Of a stretch of DNA of 37,693 bases, positions 31,573 to 37,693 are shown piece by piece; positions within the stretch are counted from its first letter, which is position 1; each line of letters begins with the position of its first letter. The notes beneath the pieces are model-generated. The model had not been told where the DNA came from and ran no database searches. It saw only the letters and a program-made list of their open reading frames with translations. This DNA is from an uncultured Christensenella sp. Lineage in GTDB: Bacteria > Bacillota > Clostridia > Christensenellales > UBA1242. The stretch is from the NCBI GenBank assembly GCA_905207515.1, contig CAJLLK010000005.1, positions 1 to 37,693 of the forward strand. Reading direction: 5' to 3'. The position numbers and the translations under genes were made by a program.

Positions 31573-32337
31573 ATGTTTGAGTGGACAAAAGCTGATTTGA
31601 TTGTTTTGCCAATGGCGCTGGTTTTGATTGTTTTGCTTTCGATTTTGATTTGTTTTTTGACCAGAAACAAGTCCAAATTGGTTAAGCAAATTCCACTGAT
31701 GACAATTTCTGTTGTGCTTTTGATTTTGGAAATTGTCAAACAAGCAATTTATATTCAGCGTGGCTATGATTTATGGGCGATTCCATTGCATTTTTGCAGT
31801 CTGTTTTTATATTTTTTCCCGCTTGCCAGTTTCTTTTTTGGCAAAGTCGGCGATTTTGGAAAAACAATGTCTTTTGTTTGCGGAGCATTGTTTTTGGCGC
31901 TTTTTTACATAAATCCCGATTCGGTGATAGGCAACGCTTGTGCAAACATTTTCTCTTCCTTTCTCACTTTTCACACTTTTATTTATCACCATTTTGTCAT
32001 TTTATTTTTCTTGATAATGTTGATTTCAAAATTGTATCAACCTTCAAAGTTGGACTTTCTGTTTGCCTTTTTGGGAGTAACGCTGTATGCAGTGTTTGCC
32101 ATTCCAGTGGCACATGTGCTTGATGTAAATTTTTGTTCGATATTGACCAGTGTAATTCCATTTATGGAAGAATTACGCTTGACTGCGGGACAAGTTTTTT
32201 ATACAATAATTTTATACCTGTTTGGTGTGTGTGGTGGTCTTTTTGCGGTTGGGCTGGCAAATTTAATTTCAACTTGTTTGAGAAGGCAAAATGAAGACAA
32301 ATCATTTAAAATCATTATGAAAACGTTAAAGAAGTGA
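31573..32337 (+). CDS. YwaF/TIGR02206-like polytopic membrane protein
   Basis: This 254-residue protein has about seven membrane helices. The segment EIVKQAIYIQRGYD then WAIPLHFCSLFLYFFPLASFF, and HTFIYHHFVILFFLI, match the pattern of the YwaF/TIGR02206 membrane family (conserved Lys, then PLHFCS). The function of the family is not established. ATG 31573 is chosen over a TTG at 31558 because AAAGGAAAG lies between them. A short decayed open frame follows directly downstream. Confidence 0.75.
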   Translation: MFEWTKADLIVLPMALVLIVLLSILICFLTRNKSKLVKQIPLMTISVVLLILEIVKQAIYIQRGYDLWAIPLHFCSLFLYFFPLASFFFGKVGDFGKTMSFVCGALFLALFYINPDSVIGNACANIFSSFLTFHTFIYHHFVILFFLIMLISKLYQPSKLDFLFAFLGVTLYAVFAIPVAHVLDVNFCSILTSVIPFMEELRLTAGQVFYTIILYLFGVCGGLFAVGLANLISTCLRRQNEDKSFKIIMKTLKK

Positions 32338-32344
32338 GGTGTGT

Positions 32345-32480
32345 ATGAATTGGTTTGAGAAAATTTTGGCGGCTTTGGATGGAAGAATGGAAACTCCAAC
32401 GATATAAGTCCATTTAATCTTGCCCAGGTCTTTCAGATGACGAAACAATGGAAAAAATCTTCTCCGTGTTAAAGTCTTAA
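32345..32480 (+). pseudogene. Remnant of a second YwaF-like membrane protein gene
   Basis: ATG 32345 starts a 20-residue frame, MNWFEKILAALDGRMETPTI, which ends at TAA 32405. Its METPT ending is, from memory, like the N-terminus of TIGR02206-type membrane proteins. In another frame, 32418-32480 encodes SCPGLSDDETMEKIFSVLKS and a stop. The two pieces look like fragments of one gene left after deletion and frameshift. The identification rests on short stretches and is tentative. Confidence 0.35.
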
Positions 32481-32521
32481 CGAAAAAAATGAAGAAAAAT
32501 GTATAAATATGCAAAAAATGT

Positions 32522-32550
32522 TTGATTTATTCATCAAGCTGTGTTAAAAT
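32522..32550 (+). promoter_or_regulatory. Promoter of the unknown gene at 32573
   Basis: TTGATT (32522-32527) and TAAAAT (32545-32550) are 17 bp apart. Confidence 0.55.
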
Positions 32551-32572
32551 GTAACTAAGTTAGGGGGATGAT

Positions 32573-33154
32573 ATGGACTTTTTGAGATTGTTTGATTTGG
32601 TAGATTTTGACAAAGACGGAAACGTTTGCCAGACAAAACGTTTTGCATTGAATAAAGCACGTTCAAATTACTTATATTTGTTATGTAAATATAACCAAAG
32701 ATTTTTGGAAGAAGAAAATTTGGCAATCCCACAGTTTTTCAAAGAGGGACTTTACGACCTTTTGGAAAACGTCGAAAAAGGTGGCGATTTTTCAAAAGCC
32801 AAGAAAAAAGTTTTGGAAAATTGTCTGCCAAAAATTCAGTTGTTGGCAAAAAAATCGAGCAGCGACAGGCAGTTGCTTCTTGGGTTGAACGACAAAGTGG
32901 TGGTCAAAGACATTGAATTTGCAAACAAAAACAGAGCATCGGTCAACAATTTGGCGTTGGCATACATAATCACAGGCATTTCGGGGCAGGTTGAAAAGAA
33001 AATTGAAAAGCAAATGGACGAAACAATAACCGACCAAAAGAGCAAAAGCAAGCTGTTTAAAAATGTTGTGAAATACAACGGTTTGGTTTCAACGGCGGAC
33101 AAAGTTTCCAAAAACGAGCTGACTGTCAATGATTTTGCGGCAATGGCAATGTAA
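32573..33154 (+). CDS. Unknown helical protein
   Basis: I do not recognise this 193-residue soluble protein. It is rich in Lys, Asn and Leu and appears mostly helical; it has no signal peptide or membrane segment. A short DFDKDGN stretch near the N-terminus resembles a calcium loop but lacks the last acidic ligand. An AGGGGG ribosome site and a good promoter support expression. It is a single-gene unit between the YwaF-like remnant and rplM. Confidence 0.65.
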   Translation: MDFLRLFDLVDFDKDGNVCQTKRFALNKARSNYLYLLCKYNQRFLEEENLAIPQFFKEGLYDLLENVEKGGDFSKAKKKVLENCLPKIQLLAKKSSSDRQLLLGLNDKVVVKDIEFANKNRASVNNLALAYIITGISGQVEKKIEKQMDETITDQKSKSKLFKNVVKYNGLVSTADKVSKNELTVNDFAAMAM

Positions 33155-33181
33155 ATTTTTCAAAATTTTTCGGTCAAATGC

Positions 33182-33210
33182 TTGACAAAGAGAAATTATT
33201 CTTTTAAAAT
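33182..33210 (+). promoter_or_regulatory. Promoter of rplM-rpsI
   Basis: TTGACA (33182-33187) and TAAAAT (33205-33210) are 17 bp apart. Confidence 0.7.
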
Positions 33211-33213
33211 ATA

Positions 33214-33333
33214 ATCGTCTTTATTTTGAAGGCGATTTTTTATTGTTAGCCCCATTAAAAGTTGTTTTTGAAATAAAAAGGTGCAAGCTTAACTGGGAAA
33301 GCGCGCACAAAAGTTGTTTAAAAGGGAGAAAAA
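33214..33333 (+). ncRNA. Structured leader of rplM-rpsI, candidate L13 leader/attenuator
   Basis: The leader begins with a hairpin (ATCGTCTT 33214-33221 with AAGGCGAT 33229-33236) followed by five T, which looks like an intrinsic terminator placed right at the transcript start. A second hairpin follows, with outer stem GTGC/GCAC (near 33282 and 33306) and inner GCTT/AAGC. Ribosomal protein L13 leaders with autoregulatory hairpins are known in Bacillota, but I cannot confirm that this one matches the described family. Confidence 0.45.
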
Positions 33334-33777
33334 ATGAAAACTTACATGGCAAATCCAGCAACAGTAGAACGCAAATGGTTTGTTGTTGACGCAAGCGGAA
33401 TGCCTTTGGGAAGACTTGCAAGCCAAGTTGCGGATTTACTTACTGGCAAAAATAAAACTATCTACACCCCGAATGTTGACACGGGGGACTTTGTGATTGT
33501 CATCAACTCAGACAAAGTTGTTTTGACAGGCAAAAAATTGGAACAGAAAAAACTTCGTTGGCACACAGGTTATATCGGTGGGCTGAAAGAAGTTGACTAT
33601 TCAACACTCATGAGAGAAAATTCTTGCAAAGTGATTGAAAAAGCTGTTAAAGGCATGCTTCCAAAGACTTCTCTTGGAAGGAAACAAATCACACGACTTC
33701 ATGTTTACAAAGATGCAAGTCACAATCATGAAGCTCAAAAACCAGAAACTGTTGAATTAAAAGGAGCTAGAAAATAA
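33334..33777 (+). CDS. rplM: 50S ribosomal protein L13
   Basis: L13 is an early assembly protein of the large ribosomal subunit. The 147-residue protein has the family sequence from ERKWFVVDASGMPLGRLASQ through DFVIVINSDKVVLTGKKLEQK and KGMLPKTSLGRKQITRLHVY. AAAGGGAG precedes ATG 33334. Its stop overlaps the rpsI start by one base, the usual pairing. Confidence 0.98.
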   Translation: MKTYMANPATVERKWFVVDASGMPLGRLASQVADLLTGKNKTIYTPNVDTGDFVIVINSDKVVLTGKKLEQKKLRWHTGYIGGLKEVDYSTLMRENSCKVIEKAVKGMLPKTSLGRKQITRLHVYKDASHNHEAQKPETVELKGARK

Positions 33778-34181
33778 TGGCTGAGAAAAAACAAAGTGGT
33801 TGCTTCATTGCAACTGGAAGAAGAAAAAAATCTATCGCAAGAGTTCGTTTGTATCCAGGTTCTGGCAAATTTGAAATCAATGGCAGAGACATTGAAAACT
33901 ATCTTCAAAGAGACACACTCATTTTGGTTGCAAAACAACCATTGACGCTCACTTCAACTGCTGAAAAATTTGACGTTGTTGTCAATGTTGAAGGCGGCGG
34001 AATTTCAGGTCAAGCTGGCGCAATTTGCCACGGCATTGCAAGAGCACTTTTGAAGGTTTCTGAAACTTATAGAAAAGAACTCAAAGACGCTGGCTTCTTG
34101 ACTCGTGACCCAAGAATGAAAGAAAGAAAAAAATATGGTCTCAAAAAGGCAAGAAAAGCATCTCAATTCTCAAAACGTTAA
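33777..34181 (+). CDS. rpsI: 30S ribosomal protein S9
   Basis: S9 binds the head of the small subunit and its C-terminal tail reaches the P-site tRNA. The 134-residue protein has ATGRRKKSIARVRLYPGSG, GGGISGQAGAICHGIARAL and the basic tail ending in SQFSKR, whose final Arg is the conserved P-site contact. AAAGGAG lies inside the end of rplM. A terminator follows. Confidence 0.98.
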   Translation: MAEKKQSGCFIATGRRKKSIARVRLYPGSGKFEINGRDIENYLQRDTLILVAKQPLTLTSTAEKFDVVVNVEGGGISGQAGAICHGIARALLKVSETYRKELKDAGFLTRDPRMKERKKYGLKKARKASQFSKR

Positions 34182-34188
34182 TCAAAAG

Positions 34189-34212
34189 ACAGGCAATTTG
34201 CCTGTTTTTTTG
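34189..34212 (+). terminator. Terminator of rplM-rpsI
   Basis: ACAGGC (34189-34194) pairs with GCCTGT (34200-34205) around AATTT, followed by a T run. Confidence 0.85.
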
Positions 34213-34254
34213 TTTTTCTCAAAAGTTTTTGGAAAAATTTTGCTTTGTTTATGC

Positions 34255-34260
34255 TATAAT
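34255..34260 (+). promoter_or_regulatory. Extended -10 promoter of the thioredoxin reductase-like gene
   Basis: TGCTATAAT gives a perfect TATAAT (34255-34260) with an extended TG motif. It ends 6 nt before ATG 34267. No good -35 is present at normal spacing, which extended -10 promoters can tolerate. Confidence 0.6.
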
Positions 34261-34266
34261 TTTATT

Positions 34267-35139
34267 ATGATGAAAAATTTTGATGTTTTAATAATCGGTG
34301 GCGGCGTTGCTGGCATGACGGCGGCGATTTACGCAAAAAGACGAGGCAAAAAGACAGCCATAATTGAAAAGTTCACTTTGGGTGGGCAAGTTTTGTCTTT
34401 GACGCGAATAGAAAACTTTCCTTCTCAAGCCGAAATTGACGGGTTTTCTCTCGGGCAGATGTTTGCACAGCAAATCAAACATCTTGAAGTGGATGTTTTT
34501 TCTGACGAAATTCAAAAGGTTGACTTTTCAGGCGAAGAAAAAATTTTGTTTGGAAAAAATGAAGTGTATGCGGCAAAAAGTGTCATCATTGCAACAGGAC
34601 TTTCAAGTGTGCAACTTGGAAAAAACGAAGACGACTTTTTGGGACGCGGTGTAAGTTATTGCGCAGTCTGCGATGCAAATTTTTATAAAAACAAAGATGT
34701 TTGCGTTGCCAGCAAGCGTGGAAGTGGCATAAAAGCCGCACTGGAACTTTCTGAACTTTGTTCCTCTGTCACAGTTCTGGACAGTGCTGACATGTCAAAA
34801 TTTTCAAACGCAAACAAAAACCCGAAAATCAAAATTGTTTCAAACGCAAAGATTGAAAAAGTGGTCGGAGAGCAATCGATTGAGCAAATTGTTTTTGATT
34901 TAAACGGAAAAGAAAACAAACTGAAAACGTCGGCACTCTTTGTTGAACTTGGCAAAAAGCCCAAAACCGACCTTTTTAAAGGCATTTTGGAGCTTGACGA
35001 CAAAGGGTTTATCAAAACCGACTCTAATATGCAAACATCGGTCAAAAATGTCTTTGCAGTGGGCGATGTGAGAAGTGCATTTCTGAAACAGATTGTCACA
35101 GCGTGCAGTGATGGTGCAATCGCTGGGCAACTGGCTTAA
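34267..35139 (+). CDS. trxB: Thioredoxin reductase-like flavoprotein lacking NADPH-binding motifs, probably leaderless
   Basis: The 290-residue protein has the fold of low-molecular-weight thioredoxin reductase. It has the FAD motif VLIIGGGVAGMTAAIYA (7-23), a redox pair in SYCAVCDANFY (Cys132, Cys135), and the second FAD motif VFAVGDVRSAFLKQIVTACSDG near the end. The NADPH domain is abnormal: GGGDSA is replaced by ASKRGSG (148-154) and the HRRxxxR motif is absent (VLDSADMSKFS). Clostridial ferredoxin-dependent thioredoxin reductases also lack these motifs, so a ferredoxin-linked enzyme is plausible. I did not use the longer frame from 34135, which would run through rpsI and its terminator. 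No Shine-Dalgarno site precedes ATG 34267. Confidence 0.85.
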   Translation: MMKNFDVLIIGGGVAGMTAAIYAKRRGKKTAIIEKFTLGGQVLSLTRIENFPSQAEIDGFSLGQMFAQQIKHLEVDVFSDEIQKVDFSGEEKILFGKNEVYAAKSVIIATGLSSVQLGKNEDDFLGRGVSYCAVCDANFYKNKDVCVASKRGSGIKAALELSELCSSVTVLDSADMSKFSNANKNPKIKIVSNAKIEKVVGEQSIEQIVFDLNGKENKLKTSALFVELGKKPKTDLFKGILELDDKGFIKTDSNMQTSVKNVFAVGDVRSAFLKQIVTACSDGAIAGQLA

Positions 35140-35145
35140 ATCAAT

Positions 35146-35171
35146 TTCAAACGCAAAAGTTTGAATTTTTT
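35146..35171 (+). terminator. Terminator of the thioredoxin reductase-like gene
   Basis: TTCAAAC (35146-35152) pairs with GTTTGAA (35159-35165) around GCAAAA, followed by a T run. Confidence 0.75.
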
Positions 35172-35183
35172 AATTTATTTATT

Positions 35184-35211
35184 TTGTAAAAAACTTCATT
35201 TTATGTATAAT
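35184..35211 (+). promoter_or_regulatory. Promoter of the InlB-repeat lipoprotein gene
   Basis: TTGTAA (35184-35189) and TATAAT (35206-35211) are 16 bp apart. The -10 box ends 6 nt before ATG 35218. Confidence 0.6.
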
Positions 35212-35217
35212 AATATC

Positions 35218-37693
35218 ATGAAGAAGTTTCTTTTGTCGCTTTTTGTCGTGTTTTTGGGACTGTCTTTTTCTATTGGCGGTTCCATCTTGCTTGTTGGCTG
35301 TGGCGGTTCTTCGCAAGAACAAACTGAAGAAAGCGGTGAAATTGAAACAGGTGAAAGCGAAACAGGCGACGGAGATGAAGAAATTTCAAGTGATGCAAAC
35401 ATAAGCTTTACTATTTCAACGGTTAGAATGACAAGCAGTGCTTCTTATTCGCGTTCAAGTGCATCTACTGCTGTTGAATGTGGACGATTTACCATATATT
35501 GGTACGATGAAAATGGTAATCGTGTTACATGGGGTAATACGCCTACATGCAAAGCTGCACCAGGATATTATGTTGGTGGAGGAACTTCTTCTTCTACATA
35601 TGCGGCAAATTTATCATATTTTTCGTATACATGGACTTCAGGCAGTCCAAGTAGATATGCAAAAATTTATTATTATACTTCTTCAGGTTATACAGCCTGT
35701 GGGATGGGTTGGAGAAGTAGTAATGTCAATGATTTTCCAGGGCCTGAAAATAATGAAAGCACCATATGGTTAATATTCGGGACGGCGGATAGTGGTAGTA
35801 TGGCTCATGAAATGATGCCTTATTTTTCTTCGTCTGATGAATTGGATGTACGAGATTGGTGTACAGACGTATTAAATGGTGATTACGATATTTATTATAG
35901 ACAGAACTACACAATTAGTTATAATATAGATGGTTATGTGGATACAGAAACTGTTCCAGCAGGAGTTGCATATACCTTGCCAACACCATCTCCATCGGAA
36001 TATTTTTATAGATGGGGAAGTATGTCAACAGGCGGAACATATTATACTGCGGGTAGCACTCAATATGCTTCTTATAGCAGAACATATTATGCCATGTGGA
36101 CACAAACGCCAGTGACGCTAAACGCAAATGGTGGATATTTTAGTTCATCATATTATCGGATGACTGGTTCAGGAACATCGTCTTCTTATTTGGTCTGCAC
36201 ATTAAATGATCGAACATTTCACAAATATGGCACAGGAACGGCGTATGCGGGCTATCTATACCGGACAAGCGATGGTTATGTCGGACCGCTGTTGGTCTCA
36301 ACCACTAAATCGGCTGTCACTTATCGGTCTTCTGAAGGACCAACAACTTTGACTTCCAGCGGAAGCATAAGTTACAACGGAAAAACGTGGTATTATTCGT
36401 CAAATGGACATTGGTGGGGAGGTAGATACATAAATCAAGCCACTGGGACCTATAGCAGATATCGTCCAATGATTTCAGGAACAAGCCTATCGGCATGTGC
36501 CAGAAACTTTTTGGATTCTTTGGTTTTCAGCGGGACGACTGTCACTGGCGGCACATATCTTAGCAAAAGTGTGACTTGCAACAGCACTTACAGCACTCTT
36601 CCGACGCCAACAAGGTCGGGTTACACTTTTGACGGATGGTATACGTCTACTTCTTACACGACGGAAATCACATCATCAAGCACTTGCTCAAGACGAAATG
36701 CACACACACTTTATGCAAAGTGGGTGAAATCAGTGACAATCAAATATAATACTTTCTATGGAATTCATTCAACAAACCTGCTTTTAGGCGTCACAGATGG
36801 CAGTTTGTCAAGCACAAATCTTGCTGTTTCTGGCACATCAAAGCTGACGATAGAAGCAGGAGATACTGCAGTTGTTTATATATCTTCAGTAAATTCAAAC
36901 TATAATTATTACATTGGCACTACACTTACATCCTATGATAACGGTGGATTTAATCAAAATTCTTTGACAATAAGTTCCACAACAAGCACAACAACATATT
37001 ATCTTTATGTCCGACAGCAAATTAGCCTTGTTTTCAATGGAAATGGAAACACAGGCGGAAGCAGTCCGCGTACAGTTAATGTTGCTTATGGTCAGCCGTA
37101 TATTATCCCAGATCAAGAAATGATAGGATTTACACGAGAACACTATACACTTTCAAGCTGGAACACTATGTCTAATGGAGCAGGGAAAAGTTATGAAACT
37201 GGCACGCAACATAATGTCACGGCAGAAAATTTTGCACCCCTAACAACAATAAATTTATATGCACAGTGGGAGCCAGTCACATTTATGCTGGAAGTGATTT
37301 ATTATGCATATTATTCTTCATCAGTCAGTTTGACTATTTCCAGTTCAGTCATAAGCACGACGACACTAACTACTCCGACATCAGGCAATTACACTTATTG
37401 GACGACGCAAGCCACATATTCAGCCACACCGATAGCGATAACATTTACTTCTTCTGGAAATCAGTTGTCAGTTTCAGGAAGCACATTGAATAGTTCGTCA
37501 TATGGTCCATCAGCGAACACCTTGACGTGCTATTGGACGCCAGACGGCAATGCTTACTGCCCAATAACTGTGCGAGAAGGCTATACATTGACCTACAACG
37601 GAAATGGAAACACAGACGGAACTGTGCCAGCATCTCAAACGGTTTACCATGGCGTGCCAACCGCCATAAGAACAAACAGCTTGACGCGAACGG
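35218..37693 (+). CDS. Large surface lipoprotein with InlB B-repeat domains, 3' partial, probably leaderless
   Basis: The frame is open from ATG 35218 to the right edge (825 codons), with no stop. The N-terminus is a lipoprotein signal: a lysine tip, a hydrophobic core and the lipobox LVGC with Cys28. An acidic linker rich in Glu, Gly and Ser follows (about 31-60). At least three or four Listeria-Bacteroides (InlB B-type) repeats follow, each with a beta start, a GYTFDGWYT-like centre and an ending such as LYAKW or LYAQW. They lie at about 231-296, 451-502, 600-683 and 790 onward. Between them are Ser/Thr/Tyr/Gly-rich domains I do not recognise. Such proteins are displayed on the cell surface, often for adhesion. 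No Shine-Dalgarno site precedes the start. Codon use in about 35410-36130 (many GGT, AAT, TAT) differs from the later part. Confidence 0.85.
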   Translation, partial: MKKFLLSLFVVFLGLSFSIGGSILLVGCGGSSQEQTEESGEIETGESETGDGDEEISSDANISFTISTVRMTSSASYSRSSASTAVECGRFTIYWYDENGNRVTWGNTPTCKAAPGYYVGGGTSSSTYAANLSYFSYTWTSGSPSRYAKIYYYTSSGYTACGMGWRSSNVNDFPGPENNESTIWLIFGTADSGSMAHEMMPYFSSSDELDVRDWCTDVLNGDYDIYYRQNYTISYNIDGYVDTETVPAGVAYTLPTPSPSEYFYRWGSMSTGGTYYTAGSTQYASYSRTYYAMWTQTPVTLNANGGYFSSSYYRMTGSGTSSSYLVCTLNDRTFHKYGTGTAYAGYLYRTSDGYVGPLLVSTTKSAVTYRSSEGPTTLTSSGSISYNGKTWYYSSNGHWWGGRYINQATGTYSRYRPMISGTSLSACARNFLDSLVFSGTTVTGGTYLSKSVTCNSTYSTLPTPTRSGYTFDGWYTSTSYTTEITSSSTCSRRNAHTLYAKWVKSVTIKYNTFYGIHSTNLLLGVTDGSLSSTNLAVSGTSKLTIEAGDTAVVYISSVNSNYNYYIGTTLTSYDNGGFNQNSLTISSTTSTTTYYLYVRQQISLVFNGNGNTGGSSPRTVNVAYGQPYIIPDQEMIGFTREHYTLSSWNTMSNGAGKSYETGTQHNVTAENFAPLTTINLYAQWEPVTFMLEVIYYAYYSSSVSLTISSSVISTTTLTTPTSGNYTYWTTQATYSATPIAITFTSSGNQLSVSGSTLNSSSYGPSANTLTCYWTPDGNAYCPITVREGYTLTYNGNGNTDGTVPASQTVYHGVPTAIRTNSLTRT

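Noticed and set aside
32600..32640. EF-hand or dockerin-like calcium loop (DFDKDGN) in the unknown protein at 32573
   Set aside because: The loop ends in Lys where an acidic ligand is needed and there is no second loop or flanking helix pattern.
34135..34266. A 44-codon N-terminal extension of the thioredoxin reductase-like protein
   Set aside because: It overlaps the end of rpsI, the rpsI terminator and the TATAAT box; the FAD motif begins right after 34267.
1..37693. CRISPR arrays, rRNA genes, prophage or insertion sequences with transposase
   Set aside because: I saw no regularly spaced direct repeats, rRNA motifs, or transposase or integrase motifs on either strand.

Overview
The window is AT-rich, gene-dense chromosomal DNA from an endospore-forming member of the Bacillota, most likely an uncultured Clostridia-like lineage. 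The support is a set of sporulation genes (spoIIGA, sigE, sigG, spoIVA and a YlmC/YmxH-type PRC-barrel gene), a meso-diaminopimelate-type MurE, Gram-positive promoters and Shine-Dalgarno sites, and the gene order ftsZ, spoIIGA, sigE, sigG. I cannot name the genus.

Layout. Positions 1-7422 are a plus-strand envelope operon: murF-like (cut by the window edge), ddl, murE, mraY, murD, ftsW, closed by a hairpin terminator. Next come tilS with its own promoter and a minus-strand exported protein whose promoter carries a run of nine G/C pairs between -35 and -10. Positions 10214-12595 hold ftsA and ftsZ, each with its own promoter. Three unknown minus-strand genes (12639-13979) sit between ftsZ and the sporulation block spoIIGA-sigE-sigG (14116-16534). 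A degenerate stretch (16535-17009) holds a truncated HTH gene and a repeat element. Then come murA-ftsQ, serS (minus), the PRC-barrel gene, nrdR (minus), feoA-feoB, der-plsY-YjbR family gene, spoIVA, two membrane proteins, a peroxiredoxin, an XRE regulator with a GT8 glycosyltransferase (minus), tRNA-Arg(CCT) (minus), a YwaF-like membrane protein followed by a decayed remnant, an unknown gene, rplM-rpsI behind a structured leader, a thioredoxin reductase-like flavoprotein, and a large lipoprotein with InlB-type repeats that runs off the right edge.

How the genes work together. MurA, MurE, MurD, MurF, Ddl and MraY cover much of peptidoglycan precursor synthesis. FtsW, FtsA, FtsZ and FtsQ build the septum. 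SpoIIGA activates pro-sigma-E in the mother cell, sigma-G takes over in the forespore, and SpoIVA forms the coat base. No murC, murG or ftsI is seen here, so the dcw cluster is incomplete or split.

The most notable signals are a probable phase-variable promoter before a surface protein, a recurring leaderless arrangement (-10 box ending 5-7 nt before the start codon with no Shine-Dalgarno site, at seven or eight genes), a thioredoxin reductase homologue without the NADPH-binding motifs, a NrdR-box-like palindrome filling the nrdR promoter spacer, an FtsA that ends before the usual membrane-targeting helix, and an unknown three-gene operon inside a conserved cluster. All calls come from reading the sequence; no database search was run.
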